A stretch of 64,000 bases of DNA from Imperialibacter roseus (GCF_032999765.1 NZ_CP136051.1:1216417-1280416); one strand, 5' to 3'; counted from the stretch's first letter, positions 1 through 8,921 are shown. Translations and numbers: made by a program. The notes: generated from the letters alone by a model not told the origin.

Positions 1-1151
1 GCACCGGACAGCACTTTGTCCATATCGAGCACCCTGGTGTACAGGTTAAGCGATTCAGCCAGTTCTCCCTTTTCTTTCAAAATGCCGGCCAGGTTGTTCA
101 GGCTGCTGGCGTAGTCGGGGTTCATGGTGCCGTAGAGCGCTTTGAAACCCTCTGAACTTTCGGTGAAGCACTCCTCAGCTTTTTCCAGGTTGCCTTTTTT
201 CATGTAAATAGCACCGAGGTTGTTGAGCATGTAGGGCCTGATATTTCGCAGGTCTTTGCCGGTTTCCAGTGCCTGATCCATGTACGACTCCGCCGATTCC
301 AGGTCGTTCAGCCGGTAATACAGATAACCCAGTTCGTTCAATGTTTCCAGCATTTCGTCGGGCTGGTCTCCATAAATCTCCCTCTTTCGTTCGAGGTTGT
401 GCAGCAGGTAGTTTTCGGAATCAGAATAGTCGCCTTGCTCTATTTTCAATGATGATAGTCTGTCAATCGCTTGAAAGTACAGCCACTCATGGTTACCCTG
501 GGCTAATTCTACTGCACTTATCAGCTCTTCTTCTCCATGTTCAAGGTCTCCGAAATGCCGGTAGGTGGTGCCCAATTCAATCTGGAGGGTAATTCTAATC
601 GAATCATTTTTTTCACCAATAAAGCTCACGGCTTCATTGAGTGCCGCCAGGCTTTTTTCGAAGTCCCCGGTTTCACGGTAGTAGATGCCTTTGTTCAGCA
701 AGAACCTTGTTTGGGCCTCATGGTTGTTAAGGTACCATTTATTCACCACCCGCTCTGCGAGGTTGAGGTACCTGCCCGATGTTTCAAAATCTCCAGTCTC
801 CTGGTTGATGGTAGACAGGTTATAGTATAACCCGAGCAGGTCTTTGTGGATAGAGTCTTTGTTGACCAACTCGTGCTTCAGGCCGGCTAATAAGCTGTTT
901 ACACTACGCTTTCTGTCGTTCAACTCCCAAAAGAGGAGGCCTATATTGTTGTAGAGAGCCGCCAGACCAATTTCTTCCACACACCTGCCCGAATCAAGGT
1001 CTACGAGCAGTGCGTTGGCATAAAACTTTGCCTTTTCAGGATAGCTGTGCTTGTACCGCTCCACGCTGTCATACTTTTGGATGCAGGTTTGCCCTGTTGC
1101 CGTCAGCGAAAGCAGTGTTAGCACACACACGAAACCAAAACGTTTTGTCAT
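1..1151 (-). CDS. secreted tetratricopeptide-repeat protein, N-terminal part (runs off the window)
   Basis: The frame is open from an ATG at 1151 to the left edge, giving about 383 residues without a stop. Residues 1-21 look like a signal peptide ending in an Ala-Thr-Gly-Gln type site, so the mature part is probably periplasmic or surface exposed. The rest is made of helical TPR units of about 40 residues, with recurring patterns such as LNNLGAIYMKKGNLEKAEE and YASSLNNLAGILKEKGELAE. It resembles the TPR halves of the two TPR-CHAT proteins further on (24738-27764 and 50145-53033). The C-terminal half, which would show whether it has a CHAT or another effector domain, lies outside the window. 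The TPR assignment is secure; the role is unknown. Confidence 0.75.
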   Translation of the reverse strand, partial: MTKRFGFVCVLTLLSLTATGQTCIQKYDSVERYKHSYPEKAKFYANALLVDLDSGRCVEEIGLAALYNNIGLLFWELNDRKRSVNSLLAGLKHELVNKDSIHKDLLGLYYNLSTINQETGDFETSGRYLNLAERVVNKWYLNNHEAQTRFLLNKGIYYRETGDFEKSLAALNEAVSFIGEKNDSIRITLQIELGTTYRHFGDLEHGEEELISAVELAQGNHEWLYFQAIDRLSSLKIEQGDYSDSENYLLHNLERKREIYGDQPDEMLETLNELGYLYYRLNDLESAESYMDQALETGKDLRNIRPYMLNNLGAIYMKKGNLEKAEECFTESSEGFKALYGTMNPDYASSLNNLAGILKEKGELAESLNLYTRVLDMDKVLSG

Positions 1152-1361
1152 CAGCACGGATCAGGTCGATTGTTTCTCACCTTTATTGACCATGAATTAA
1201 TGTTTGATCAATAAAGAACCTGTAAGTTAACACTATTTGATATTTGAATGGTGCAAAGAGTGTAAAAGAGCCGATTCATTTGGCTGCTTTGCAAGCAGAC
1301 GAAGCGGGTTAAATATTTGATGACTGTTGCTGCCAGCCTTTTTTCAGGTAAACATATACTG

Positions 1362-1369
1362 TACATTTG
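1362..1369 (+). promoter_or_regulatory. Bacteroidota -7 promoter box TACATTTG
   Basis: TACATTTG matches the TAnnTTTG -7 consensus of Bacteroidota housekeeping promoters. It lies 59 bases before the transglutaminase-like gene starting at 1429. No clear TTG box stands about 20 bases upstream, only a T-rich run at 1338-1344. Confidence 0.5.
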
Positions 1370-1428
1370 CGCCCCGACTCCCTTTAGTTCCTTTCTTACC
1401 CAATTCATTTTATAAATTCTCATTTTAG

Positions 1429-2223
1429 ATGTGGTTGCGAACCAGTTGCGAATTGACTTTCCGTATAGCGGCGCCTACTCCTTTTATTCTCATGCTAAGG
1501 CCAAGGAGCGGCGGACAGCAATGGGTTGCCAGAGAAGAATATGCCATCATGCCGTATGTGCCGGTGTTTGAATACACGGACGACTATAAGAACCTTTGCC
1601 AGCGACTGGTAGCGCCGGTGGGCGGTTTTATAGTGAGGACATCGGCCAATGTAAAAACTATAGATTTGGTGGAAACAGCGCCTGGTGCGCCCTTTGTTGA
1701 AATTCAACACCTGCCCAACGAGGTGCTGAGCTATTTGCTGCCAAGCCGCTATTGCGAGTCCGACAGGTTTGGAGAAATGGCTACGTCCATAACTAGTGGG
1801 AGCCTTCCTGGCTACGACCAGGTGGCGGCTATCGAAGACTGGCTGCGCAGCAACATCCGTTATTTCTCCGGCAACAGCGGCCGTCCGATTTCCGCTGCCG
1901 AGGTCAATCAGCAGCAGTCAGGTGTTTGCAGAGACTTTGCCCACCTGGGCATTGCCCTTTGCCGCAGCCTGAGCATTCCCGCTCGCATGGTGGTGGGCTA
2001 CCTTTACAACCTGGAACCCATGGACTTGCATGCCTGGTTTGAAGCCTACGTAGGCGGCAACTGGTATACCTTTGATGCTGTGCAAAATGGCATCAAAAGA
2101 GGCTACGTGGCCGTGGGCTATGGCCGTGATGCTGCCGATGTGGCCATCTACAACCAGTTTGGCCCGGCTGTTTTTCCTATTACGCAAATTGTGGCTGTCG
2201 AGCAGATTGAGAACCCGGATTAG
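1429..2223 (+). CDS. transglutaminase-like (cysteine-protease fold) domain protein
   Basis: A 264-residue protein with no signal peptide, probably cytoplasmic. The C-terminal half holds a transglutaminase core with the Cys-His-Asp triad visible: C167 in [11 protein letters not shown]201 in DLHAWFEAY and D216 in YTFDAVQN. The N-terminal half, about residues 1-100, fits the beta-rich region that precedes this core in bacterial transglutaminase-like proteins. Members of this family are peptidases or amidases, or of unknown substrate; they are seldom true crosslinkers. The ATG at 1429 follows a TAnnTTTG box. It is convergent with the DUF6624 gene at 2491-3411, with a perfect palindrome between them. 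The family is secure, the substrate unknown. Confidence 0.85.
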   Translation: MWLRTSCELTFRIAAPTPFILMLRPRSGGQQWVAREEYAIMPYVPVFEYTDDYKNLCQRLVAPVGGFIVRTSANVKTIDLVETAPGAPFVEIQHLPNEVLSYLLPSRYCESDRFGEMATSITSGSLPGYDQVAAIEDWLRSNIRYFSGNSGRPISAAEVNQQQSGVCRDFAHLGIALCRSLSIPARMVVGYLYNLEPMDLHAWFEAYVGGNWYTFDAVQNGIKRGYVAVGYGRDAADVAIYNQFGPAVFPITQIVAVEQIENPD

Positions 2224-2299
2224 GGAGCGGACTATTTCGCCACTTTAATGTCCTGGGGCAATCTTTTGCCAGTCGATTCCCGATAAGCCTTTAACGGGT

Positions 2300-2321
2300 T
2301 TTCACTAAGCGCTTAGTGAAA
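2300..2321. repeat. perfect 22-bp palindrome between convergent genes
   Basis: Each half reads TTTCACTAAGC and the two halves are exact inverse complements with no spacer. It sits 76 bases after the transglutaminase-like gene and 170 bases before the stop of the facing gene. A further TTCACTAAGG and a GCGCCTTACCGAAAG stretch follow within 50 bases. There is no U tract, so it is a poor classical terminator; it may be a dimeric protein site or an unusual two-way terminator. Confidence 0.6.
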
Positions 2322-2490
2322 GTTCACTAAGGCCTTTACGGAAATCGGTTGAGCGCCTTACCGAAAGCAAAAAAGGGCTACTTGCTGGCTTTAAACGAGG
2401 AATAGATGTTTGCAATGTAAGAGCCGCTTCCATCCGCTCGATTCTTGTCTCATCAGGTATCAGAGGGGAAGCAAGGCTCCTGGTTTCTGT

Positions 2491-3411
2491 TCATTTTTCC
2501 TTTTGCTCCACCATCCATTCTATGCCCCAGCGTTTCACATATTCCTGAATGGGGCCGAGGCCTACTTCCTTTCTCCTCTGGTTCACGTACTCCGGGTCTT
2601 TGATTTCATACACTATTTGCTGCCCGCTCTCCTTGTCACTGGTTATTTGAGAACCGTATGTCTGTGGTTGGCCGTTGCGCATCTGGATCCTGTCTTCCAG
2701 CAATGCCAGGTGACTGCCGCTCGATTCTCCTTTTAATACCGACGCCTTCAGCAAAGGCAGGTATTTCTCCTGCGTTTCGAGCGGGGCATGCTGGATCACA
2801 AGCCACAGGGTGATATTGGCTTGTCCTCCCACCAGCGGTATGCCTACCCAGCCCCTTTCTTCAATAATTCTTGCCACTTCTACCTCGTTTAAGCTATCCT
2901 GTTCAGCCATCAATTGCCAGAAGTACTTCATTTCGTCGGAGTCTTTCCCGAATTTCTCTTCTGCATCCATGTACAGCTGTCGCAGGGTCTGATCCCTGAC
3001 GTATATTTTTTCCAGCTGTTCCTTCAAGGGTTTGTCAAAGTCCTTTTCATACTCATCCAGATTGGCTTGCATCTTTGCTAAAATCGGTTCCCAGTTTTGG
3101 CGAGTATGCAGGGAGGTCAGGTCTTTGTCTCGCTGAGCATGCTTCACGTTTTTCCAGCCTTTGTCCGCCGCCAGGTCCAGGTATTTTGTCGCCTGTGCTG
3201 CATTCTCAGCCAACGCCCAGGCACATGCGGCATTATAATATTGACTGGCCGTGCCATCATTTGAAGCAAACGCCTTGTCATAAGCCTGCCCGGCTTCAGT
3301 GTATTGCTTTTCGTCATAGAGTTTCCCACCATTGCTAATCAGCTCGTCGAACGTTTGTGCCTGGAGAGGTAATACAATGGTGCATACAATAAGCGTCAAT
3401 AATATTCTCAT
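2491..3411 (-). CDS. secreted TPR/DUF6624-type protein
   Basis: 306 residues with a clear signal peptide (about residues 1-19, ending QAQ). Residues 20-95 form a short helical TPR-like region (GKLYDEKQYTEAGQAYDKAF). Residues about 125-275 resemble DUF6624 as I remember it: the YVRDQTLRQLY motif, the WQLMAEQDSLNEVEVARIIE stretch, the GWVGIPLVGG turn, the LWLVIQHAP helix and a late LLEDRIQMRNGQPQTYGSQ segment. No enzymatic function is established for this domain. The start is the ATG at 3411. A GTTAGTAAGT element lies 37 bases upstream and recurs at nearly the same distance before the gene at 4283-4912. Confidence 0.75.
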   Translation of the reverse strand: MRILLTLIVCTIVLPLQAQTFDELISNGGKLYDEKQYTEAGQAYDKAFASNDGTASQYYNAACAWALAENAAQATKYLDLAADKGWKNVKHAQRDKDLTSLHTRQNWEPILAKMQANLDEYEKDFDKPLKEQLEKIYVRDQTLRQLYMDAEEKFGKDSDEMKYFWQLMAEQDSLNEVEVARIIEERGWVGIPLVGGQANITLWLVIQHAPLETQEKYLPLLKASVLKGESSGSHLALLEDRIQMRNGQPQTYGSQITSDKESGQQIVYEIKDPEYVNQRRKEVGLGPIQEYVKRWGIEWMVEQKEK

Positions 3412-3650
3412 ATCTGGAGTTCTTGTGATGATGAAATGCTAAGATATACTTACTAACTATTTTTTTAGTTGTATTTCAATCATTTTTTGGTCAATCAGTT
3501 CTGGCGGGTGTCTTCATCGCTTGCATCCGAAGGTCGTGTGTTCCGGAAGGTGAAGACGCATGCCCAAAGCGGTTTTCAGAAGGATTGAAAATCCTTTGAT
3601 CGTGCTTCGAGATCGTAAATTGCAACCAGAGTTTTTTTGGAGTTACTTTT

Positions 3651-4122
3651 TCACAACAAGAAGAAAATAAATCCTGTTAAAAAAAGGGTAAAAGGGGTGG
3701 AATGATGATGTCTCTGAGGGTTACTCCAGTGCACGATGCCATACGAGCAGCTGATGATCAGGAGAATAAGAACGCTGAAATAATACGAATTTAGTCCAGT
3801 TGCAGGGATGGTCGAAAACCCATTCGAGCTGTTTAGTATACATGTTTGATTATTCAGAACGTATGTGTAGCTGATTATCAAGTCATCGCCTGGGTTGAAT
3901 TTTTCGTAATCCCCAATAAAAACTGGAAAAGGCTCATTTTCAGTTGCGTGGATACGATAATGTGAATGCTTTTCCGCCGTGTTTCACGCCCCCGCCTTCC
4001 TCACCCCTGAGAACGCAGATGACCCTGCCAGCTACTGTTCTCTTGGGAAGAACTGAGTCAGTTAAAGCAATCGTTGCGACAGCGACGCCAATAGTTGTAA
4101 TCAGTTGAATAATCTTTAGCAA
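3651..4122 (-). pseudogene. small membrane protein gene broken by a frameshift
   Basis: Two overlapping frames make one coherent protein if a single base is removed near 3955-3965. The upstream frame starts at a TTG at 4122 and has a hydrophobic N terminus followed by RTVAGRVICVLRGEEGGG and KHGGKAFTLSYPRN, then stops at 3940. The next frame carries IHATENEPFPVFIGDYEKF and PGDDLIISYTYV, then a transmembrane stretch around SYYFSVLILLIISC and a final hydrophobic tail, stopping at 3651. The joined product would be about 155 residues with two or three membrane segments, similar in layout to DUF3592-type proteins. It is either a real decayed gene or a one-base sequencing error. Confidence 0.5.
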
Positions 4123-4282
4123 TACATTTATCTGATGGTTGTTTGATATTAAATCTCAGACTTTACTAAAGCAACTTTCTTCAGACGATTAGCGTGCGTT
4201 CTTCATCATTGATGATGGCAGAATTCATATTTAGAGGCCTAATAAAGTCAGTATATCAAAGAGCTCAGAACCACCTTTCGTT

Positions 4283-4912
4283 TTAGAGCTCAGTTAATCC
4301 GTTGAGAAACAATTCAATGTCTTGTTTATAATTATCAAAGAGATTTTCGCTTGTATAGGCTAGTAGTTGAATTGTCCCATTTGAATTCGAATAATAATAG
4401 CCAAAGTAGGAAAACTTCATCCCCTGCAACGTACCTTTCATTTGCATCATTAAAACTTGAATTCCATTTACGTTCCTGTATTCTTCTTGTACCAGTTCTA
4501 TATCGCTTGAAACTCTTTTGGCGTTTTGCAGAGCAACTATTTTTAAAGTTTCGATTGGGATCTGAATTTTTTCCGAAATCAACATGGCATACAAGTCTTC
4601 GCCCTTTTTTTCAAATTCAAATTCGGATGCATCCTCTAACGTTCCTTTCGTAAAGCTCCACGATTTAGGATCCATCCAGATTCCTATATTGAGTTTGGTG
4701 CTTTTTATCAGAAAGGTTGAGTTTTTTCCCTTTACGAATTGCTTGTTATTGATCGGTATCTCCGAAGCCTCAAAGGTGCTGTCATTTAGGTACTTCCAAG
4801 TTCCATCGGTGTATAATACAACCTCATCTCCCGTTTCCGTAATGGCATTGATCTGAGCTTTTGTTATCGTTGCGAACAAGACGATCAGCCCGACTATAAA
4901 TACTTTCTTCAT
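4283..4912 (-). CDS. secreted protein of unknown function
   Basis: 209 residues beginning with a signal peptide (about residues 1-19, ending TKAQ) right after the ATG at 4912. The mature N terminus has a short AITETGDEVVLYTDGTWKYL motif, often seen at the start of Bacteroidota periplasmic proteins. The rest alternates beta strands and charged helices and has no catalytic motif I recognise. Base composition is visibly AT-richer than argS next door, and the preceding gene is broken, so this stretch looks accessory. A GTTAGTAAGT element 35 bases upstream is shared with the 2491-3411 gene. Confidence 0.7.
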   Translation of the reverse strand: MKKVFIVGLIVLFATITKAQINAITETGDEVVLYTDGTWKYLNDSTFEASEIPINNKQFVKGKNSTFLIKSTKLNIGIWMDPKSWSFTKGTLEDASEFEFEKKGEDLYAMLISEKIQIPIETLKIVALQNAKRVSSDIELVQEEYRNVNGIQVLMMQMKGTLQGMKFSYFGYYYSNSNGTIQLLAYTSENLFDNYKQDIELFLNGLTEL

Positions 4913-5149
4913 TGAGGGATATTTTAAGAAAAAATAAGGTGGCTTAACTTACTAACAATTACATTTTTTAATACTACCTGTAGGCAAGATTTTTTAGTAG
5001 AACAAGCTGTATTCGCTCCTGTTAGGGTTGATGTGCCTAAACAAGCAACCATATCGTCTCATGTTCCAGATAGCAAGACAATGTGCCATCCCTTTGGAAC
5101 CCAGTGATTGTTTTCTAAGTTTCAGTTGCTACATTATCCTTCTCCCCAA
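4913..5149. other. gap before argS, no gene recognised
   Basis: The 302 bases between the secreted-protein gene and argS hold the leftward promoter region (ACTTACTAAC at 4947-4956), then about 150 bases with short coding-like frames on the plus strand but no recognisable protein or RNA, and at its right end the argS promoter described separately. Confidence 0.4.
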
Positions 5150-5180
5150 TTGTATCATTCTCCCACTACCTGTACCTTTG
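5150..5180 (+). promoter_or_regulatory. argS promoter, TTG-N20-TACCTTTG
   Basis: A TTG at 5150-5152 and TACCTTTG at 5173-5180 are 20 bases apart, matching the Bacteroidota -33/-7 arrangement. Transcription would begin near 5185-5188, leaving a leader of about 30 bases that contains a hairpin before the ATG at 5215. Confidence 0.65.
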
Positions 5181-5197
5181 CAGGGCATTTTAGAAAC

Positions 5198-5213
5198 GGC
5201 CTTTCAGAAGGCC
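5198..5213 (+). promoter_or_regulatory. 6-bp hairpin immediately before the argS start
   Basis: GGCCTT, a TCAG loop and AAGGCC form a perfect stem that ends one base before the ATG at 5215. It may shield or position the start codon, or favour the in-frame ATG at 5233. Confidence 0.4.
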
Positions 5214-5214
5214 C

Positions 5215-7020
5215 ATGTCAGAGCGATCACAGATGAATTTAGAGGAGCAGTTGAAGGAAGGCATTTCACAGGCCTTCAAGGAAGTATTTAACCACGAGCT
5301 GGCGGCACAGGATGTTGCTTTCCAACCTACCAGAAAGGAATTCGAAGGCTCACATACCTTTGTTACTTTTCCTTACCTGAAAGTAACGGGCAAGAACCCG
5401 GAAGAAGCAGGCAAGCTGCTCGGCGACTTCCTGGTGGCTCATGTCGGCGTAGTGTCGGCTTACAATGTGGTGAAAGGCTTCCTAAATATCACAATGAGTG
5501 ACACCCTTTGGGGCAAAACCCTTTCTGAAGTATACGCTAATCCGTCGTTTGGTGTATCCGTTCCCCATGGTGGCAAAGTGATGGTGGAGTTTTCCTCGCC
5601 CAACACCAACAAGCCCCTTCACCTCGGCCACCTGCGCAACAACTTCCTTGGTGATTCCACTTCCCGCATACTTCATGCGCATGGCTATGAGGTGTTCAAG
5701 GTAAACCTGGTCAACGACCGGGGCATCCATATTTGCAAGTCGATGCTGGCCTACAGCAAATGGGGCAATAGTGAAACGCCGGAGTCAGCCGGGCTGAAGG
5801 GGGATCATCTGATTGGCAAGTATTATGTGATCTTTGACAAAGAATACAAAAAAGAAATTGAAACACTGAAGGCGCAGGGGATAGATGAAGAAGCGGCCAA
5901 GAAAAAGGCACCGCTGATTCTGGAGGCGCAAACGGTGCTGAAGAAATGGGAAGAGAATGACCCTGAGACGGTGTCTCTCTGGAAGCTGATGAACGGCTGG
6001 GTGTATGAGGGTTTCGACGCCACCTACAAGGCCATGGGCGTGAGCTTCGACAAGATGTACCAGGAGTCGAACACCTACCTGCTGGGCAAAGACATTGTGG
6101 ACGAAGGCCTTGCCAAAGGTGTGTTCTACAAAAAAGAGGATGGCTCTGTTTGGGCCGACCTTACAGAAGAAGGATTGGATCACAAGCTGGTGCTCCGCTC
6201 AGATGGCACGTCGGTGTACATGACCCAGGACCTGGGCACGGCCGATATGAAGTACGCCGACTACCCGTTCAATAAGTCGATTTACGTGGTGGGCAACGAG
6301 CAGGACTACCACTTCAAGGTGCTTTTTAGTATACTGAAAAGGCTGGGCCGTAGCTATGCCGATGGGCTTTATCATCTCTCGTATGGCATGGTCGATTTGC
6401 CGTCGGGCAAAATGAAAAGCCGGGAAGGCACGGTGGTAGATGCCGATGAGCTGATCCAGGAAATGCTGGATACCGCAGAGAAGCACACCACTGAGCTGGG
6501 TAAGATAGAAGGGTTTACTGAGGCAGAAGCCAAAGAGCTGTACAACACCCTGGCACTTGGTGCGCTCAAATACTACCTGCTAAAGGTAGATCCCAAGAAA
6601 AGAATGCTCTTCAACCCGCAGGAGTCTGTGGAATTTCATGGGCATACAGGCCCCTTTGTGCAGTATACCCACGCCCGTATCACGGCGATTTTACGAAAGG
6701 CAGAGCAGCTGAGTATCGAATTGAAGGGCTTCGACCCGTCAGCATTGGAGCTTGAGACACTAGAGGCTGAAGTGATCCGTGTGATTGCCGACTTCCCTGA
6801 CAAGGTGAGAGTGGCGGCTGAAGAGCTGAACCCTGCAGTAGTAGCCAACTATGTGTTTGAGCTGGCCAAGGAATACAATCGGTTCTATACAGAGCATTCC
6901 ATTTTTAATGAGGACAACGAGGAAAAAGTGAAGCTCAGAGTGATGCTTTCGTTGGTTGTCGCCAGAACAATTAAGACGGGAATGGGGTTATTGGGAATAG
7001 ACGTTCCTGACAGGATGTAA
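5215..7020 (+). CDS. argS: arginyl-tRNA synthetase
   Basis: A class I aminoacyl-tRNA synthetase of 601 residues, the normal size for bacterial ArgRS. It charges tRNA-Arg with arginine using ATP in the cytoplasm. The N-terminal additive domain is followed by the HIGH-type signature HLGH at residues 136-139 (SSPNTNKPLHLGHLRNN). The KMSKS-equivalent loop is GKMKSREGT near residues 398-405, as usual in ArgRS. The DALR anticodon-binding domain ends the protein (FVQYTHARI through MGLLGIDVPDRM). Two in-frame ATGs are possible, 5215 and 5233. It is preceded by a strong promoter and followed at once by a palindromic element that begins on the last base of the stop codon. Confidence 0.97.
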   Translation: MSERSQMNLEEQLKEGISQAFKEVFNHELAAQDVAFQPTRKEFEGSHTFVTFPYLKVTGKNPEEAGKLLGDFLVAHVGVVSAYNVVKGFLNITMSDTLWGKTLSEVYANPSFGVSVPHGGKVMVEFSSPNTNKPLHLGHLRNNFLGDSTSRILHAHGYEVFKVNLVNDRGIHICKSMLAYSKWGNSETPESAGLKGDHLIGKYYVIFDKEYKKEIETLKAQGIDEEAAKKKAPLILEAQTVLKKWEENDPETVSLWKLMNGWVYEGFDATYKAMGVSFDKMYQESNTYLLGKDIVDEGLAKGVFYKKEDGSVWADLTEEGLDHKLVLRSDGTSVYMTQDLGTADMKYADYPFNKSIYVVGNEQDYHFKVLFSILKRLGRSYADGLYHLSYGMVDLPSGKMKSREGTVVDADELIQEMLDTAEKHTTELGKIEGFTEAEAKELYNTLALGALKYYLLKVDPKKRMLFNPQESVEFHGHTGPFVQYTHARITAILRKAEQLSIELKGFDPSALELETLEAEVIRVIADFPDKVRVAAEELNPAVVANYVFELAKEYNRFYTEHSIFNEDNEEKVKLRVMLSLVVARTIKTGMGLLGIDVPDRM

Positions 7021-7095
7021 TTAAAGAGGTTACTCTGTGCGGAAGCGCACAGAGTAACCTCTTTAATCGGCTTGGCACAGAGAAACCTCTTTAAT
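7020..7095. repeat. palindromic element: 21-bp hairpin plus a solitary third arm
   Basis: Positions 7020-7040 and 7047-7067 are perfect inverse complements (arm begins ATTAAAGAGGTTACTC) with a six-base centre. A third copy of the right arm, with one mismatch, follows at 7075-7095. The same hairpin-plus-extra-right-arm layout occurs twice at 40553-40742. Its position right after argS means it may also act as an RNA 3'-end structure. Confidence 0.8.
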
Positions 7096-7110
7096 CATAA
7101 ACCGAATACT

Positions 7111-7617
7111 ATGAATAAACTGCTCTACCTTCTCATCTTTATCACTTCCACAGCTATGGCACAAGGCTCTTTCTACGACTTCAAAATGGCCTCTATTGAC
7201 GGCGAGACCATTGACTTCTCCAAATACAAAGGCCAGAAGGTGCTCATCGTGAACACCGCATCAGAATGCGGGTACACTCCGCAGTACGAAGACCTGCAGG
7301 CGCTGCATGAGCAATTCGGTGGCAAGGTGACAGTGCTGGGCTTTCCGGCCAACAACTTTGGTGGACAGGAGCCAGGCTCCAACTTGCAAATTGCCCAGTT
7401 CTGCAAAAAGAACTACGGCGTCAGCTTCCAGCTGTTTGAAAAAATCGATGTGACCGGTAAAGACCGGGCGCCATTGTATGCCTGGCTGGAAAAGCAAAGT
7501 GGCAAGGTGCCTACCTGGAATTTCTGCAAGTACCTGATTGACGAAAACGGCAAGGTGGTTCAATTTTTCCCATCGGCTGTCAACCCGATGGATGAGCAGG
7601 TGACTGGGTTGTTGTAG
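7111..7617 (+). CDS. glutathione peroxidase family protein, exported
   Basis: 168 residues from the ATG at 7111, chosen because it gives a clean signal peptide (about residues 1-18, ending AMAQ); an earlier in-frame ATG at 7072 lies inside the palindromic repeat. The GPx catalytic tetrad is present: C53 in NTASECGYTPQ, Q86 in NNFGGQEPG, and W136-N137 in PTWNFCKYL. It is therefore a cysteine enzyme rather than a selenoenzyme. Such enzymes reduce hydroperoxides and in bacteria usually draw electrons from thioredoxin-like partners, here probably in the periplasm. The C terminus is typical of the family. Confidence 0.92.
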   Translation: MNKLLYLLIFITSTAMAQGSFYDFKMASIDGETIDFSKYKGQKVLIVNTASECGYTPQYEDLQALHEQFGGKVTVLGFPANNFGGQEPGSNLQIAQFCKKNYGVSFQLFEKIDVTGKDRAPLYAWLEKQSGKVPTWNFCKYLIDENGKVVQFFPSAVNPMDEQVTGLL

Positions 7618-7742
7618 GTGTCGGCACGGCAGTGCTGGCAAAAGCGTTGGCGGGCGTCAGACACCGGGCGAAGAAACGGAGCGGTTTCGACGCCATCAAG
7701 ACCGTCAACGTTGGGGTTTTACACATCAAGCCGATCTGACAA

Positions 7743-8690
7743 TCACTGCAGATTGCCAGCCAGTCGCTCCGTTGCAAAATACCCGCTCTCCCTCACAAAC
7801 CTGTCAAAATCTTTTATAGTCAGCATTTCCTTCACAGCCTTCTTTTTGTCTTCAGCCTTCTCGTAGTATGATTTCACAATCTGGTAGCCCATCCAATATC
7901 CCAGGTCATTGGGCCTGCCTTCTTTCGCTCCGCCATACATCCAGCCATCCCAGCCTTCTTTCCATTTTCTGTCCATTATTTGCCGAAACTCCGCTTTCAG
8001 TTCATCCTTGTGTTGGTCTCCGTACAGGTAAATATCGCCGTAAGGATGTGTGCCGGTCACAAGCTCACAGATGAAATCCGCACTACCTTCTTTGATCGAT
8101 TGCTCCAGTAGGGAAAACGACTTCAGCTTGAAATAGTACCTCTGCTGGTAGTGGATCAACTCGTGAACTACCACAATTGGGATTATATCAGTGTCCTCAT
8201 ATTTTTCCATACCAATCAGCAGACCTTTGCCCGAAATGGTGCCACCCGAGTTGTTTCTACCTATCAGAAAATAGACATCAGGAAAAATCGCTTTTGGGTA
8301 CACTGCCTTTAACCTGCTGAAGTAGCCTCTTATTTCATCTTCCCTCGATGGAAGTGCAAGGCTGCCTGTTCTTATCCTCTCATATTGCTCCCTGTTCTCA
8401 TAAATTGCTTTGGAAAGGTTGTTGGCATTCCCAATCCGCAATTTGATGAAACTTTTGAGGCCAGCAGTGCCATTGTCAAGGTAGTGCCTTTCGTAGGTCA
8501 TAGCCTGGTTTTTTTCGTTGTCTTTGTCGAAGGCATTCCAGAAATGCTCAATGTCCGAAGTGATGAGTTGAGCAGTTTTAGGGTTCTTGCTCGCATGCAT
8601 CTTTTTCGACACGCCGCAGCCAATGCTGAGGGCGCCCAGAAACAAGGTGACAAAAGTGTTGGTGCTTAGGTTGAAAAGTAGCTTTCTCAT
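7743..8690 (-). CDS. lipoprotein zinc metallopeptidase-like protein (DUF2268-type)
   Basis: 315 residues from the ATG at 8690, chosen because it starts a signal sequence ending in the lipobox-like LSIGC, so Cys near residue 25 would be lipidated. The HExxH zinc motif is HELIH at residues 176-180, followed about 25 residues later by KEGSADFICEL, which supplies the likely third ligand. This layout matches DUF2268 or similar predicted zinc proteases of Bacteroidota, and the spacing recalls GldB-related proteins. The substrate is unknown. It is convergent with the GPx gene. Confidence 0.75.
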   Translation of the reverse strand: MRKLLFNLSTNTFVTLFLGALSIGCGVSKKMHASKNPKTAQLITSDIEHFWNAFDKDNEKNQAMTYERHYLDNGTAGLKSFIKLRIGNANNLSKAIYENREQYERIRTGSLALPSREDEIRGYFSRLKAVYPKAIFPDVYFLIGRNNSGGTISGKGLLIGMEKYEDTDIIPIVVVHELIHYQQRYYFKLKSFSLLEQSIKEGSADFICELVTGTHPYGDIYLYGDQHKDELKAEFRQIMDRKWKEGWDGWMYGGAKEGRPNDLGYWMGYQIVKSYYEKAEDKKKAVKEMLTIKDFDRFVRESGYFATERLAGNLQ

Positions 8691-8921
8691 GTAAAAAATA
8701 ACTATTGGTAATTGTTGCAATCAAAAGACATCTCTTTTTTCCAATAGTTTCTTTGCCCTTCAAAAACAGCCTCTTCTTTCCCTTCAGCCTTGCTAATGTC
8801 CAATAAGCGCTCCCGTACTTTTTTCTTACTTATTTTCTAACTATATAGATAAGGGATAACGGTTTCATTGATGCCGACATGCCACATTTCCTTTTTGCGT
8901 TTACAATAAACACCTACTTAA

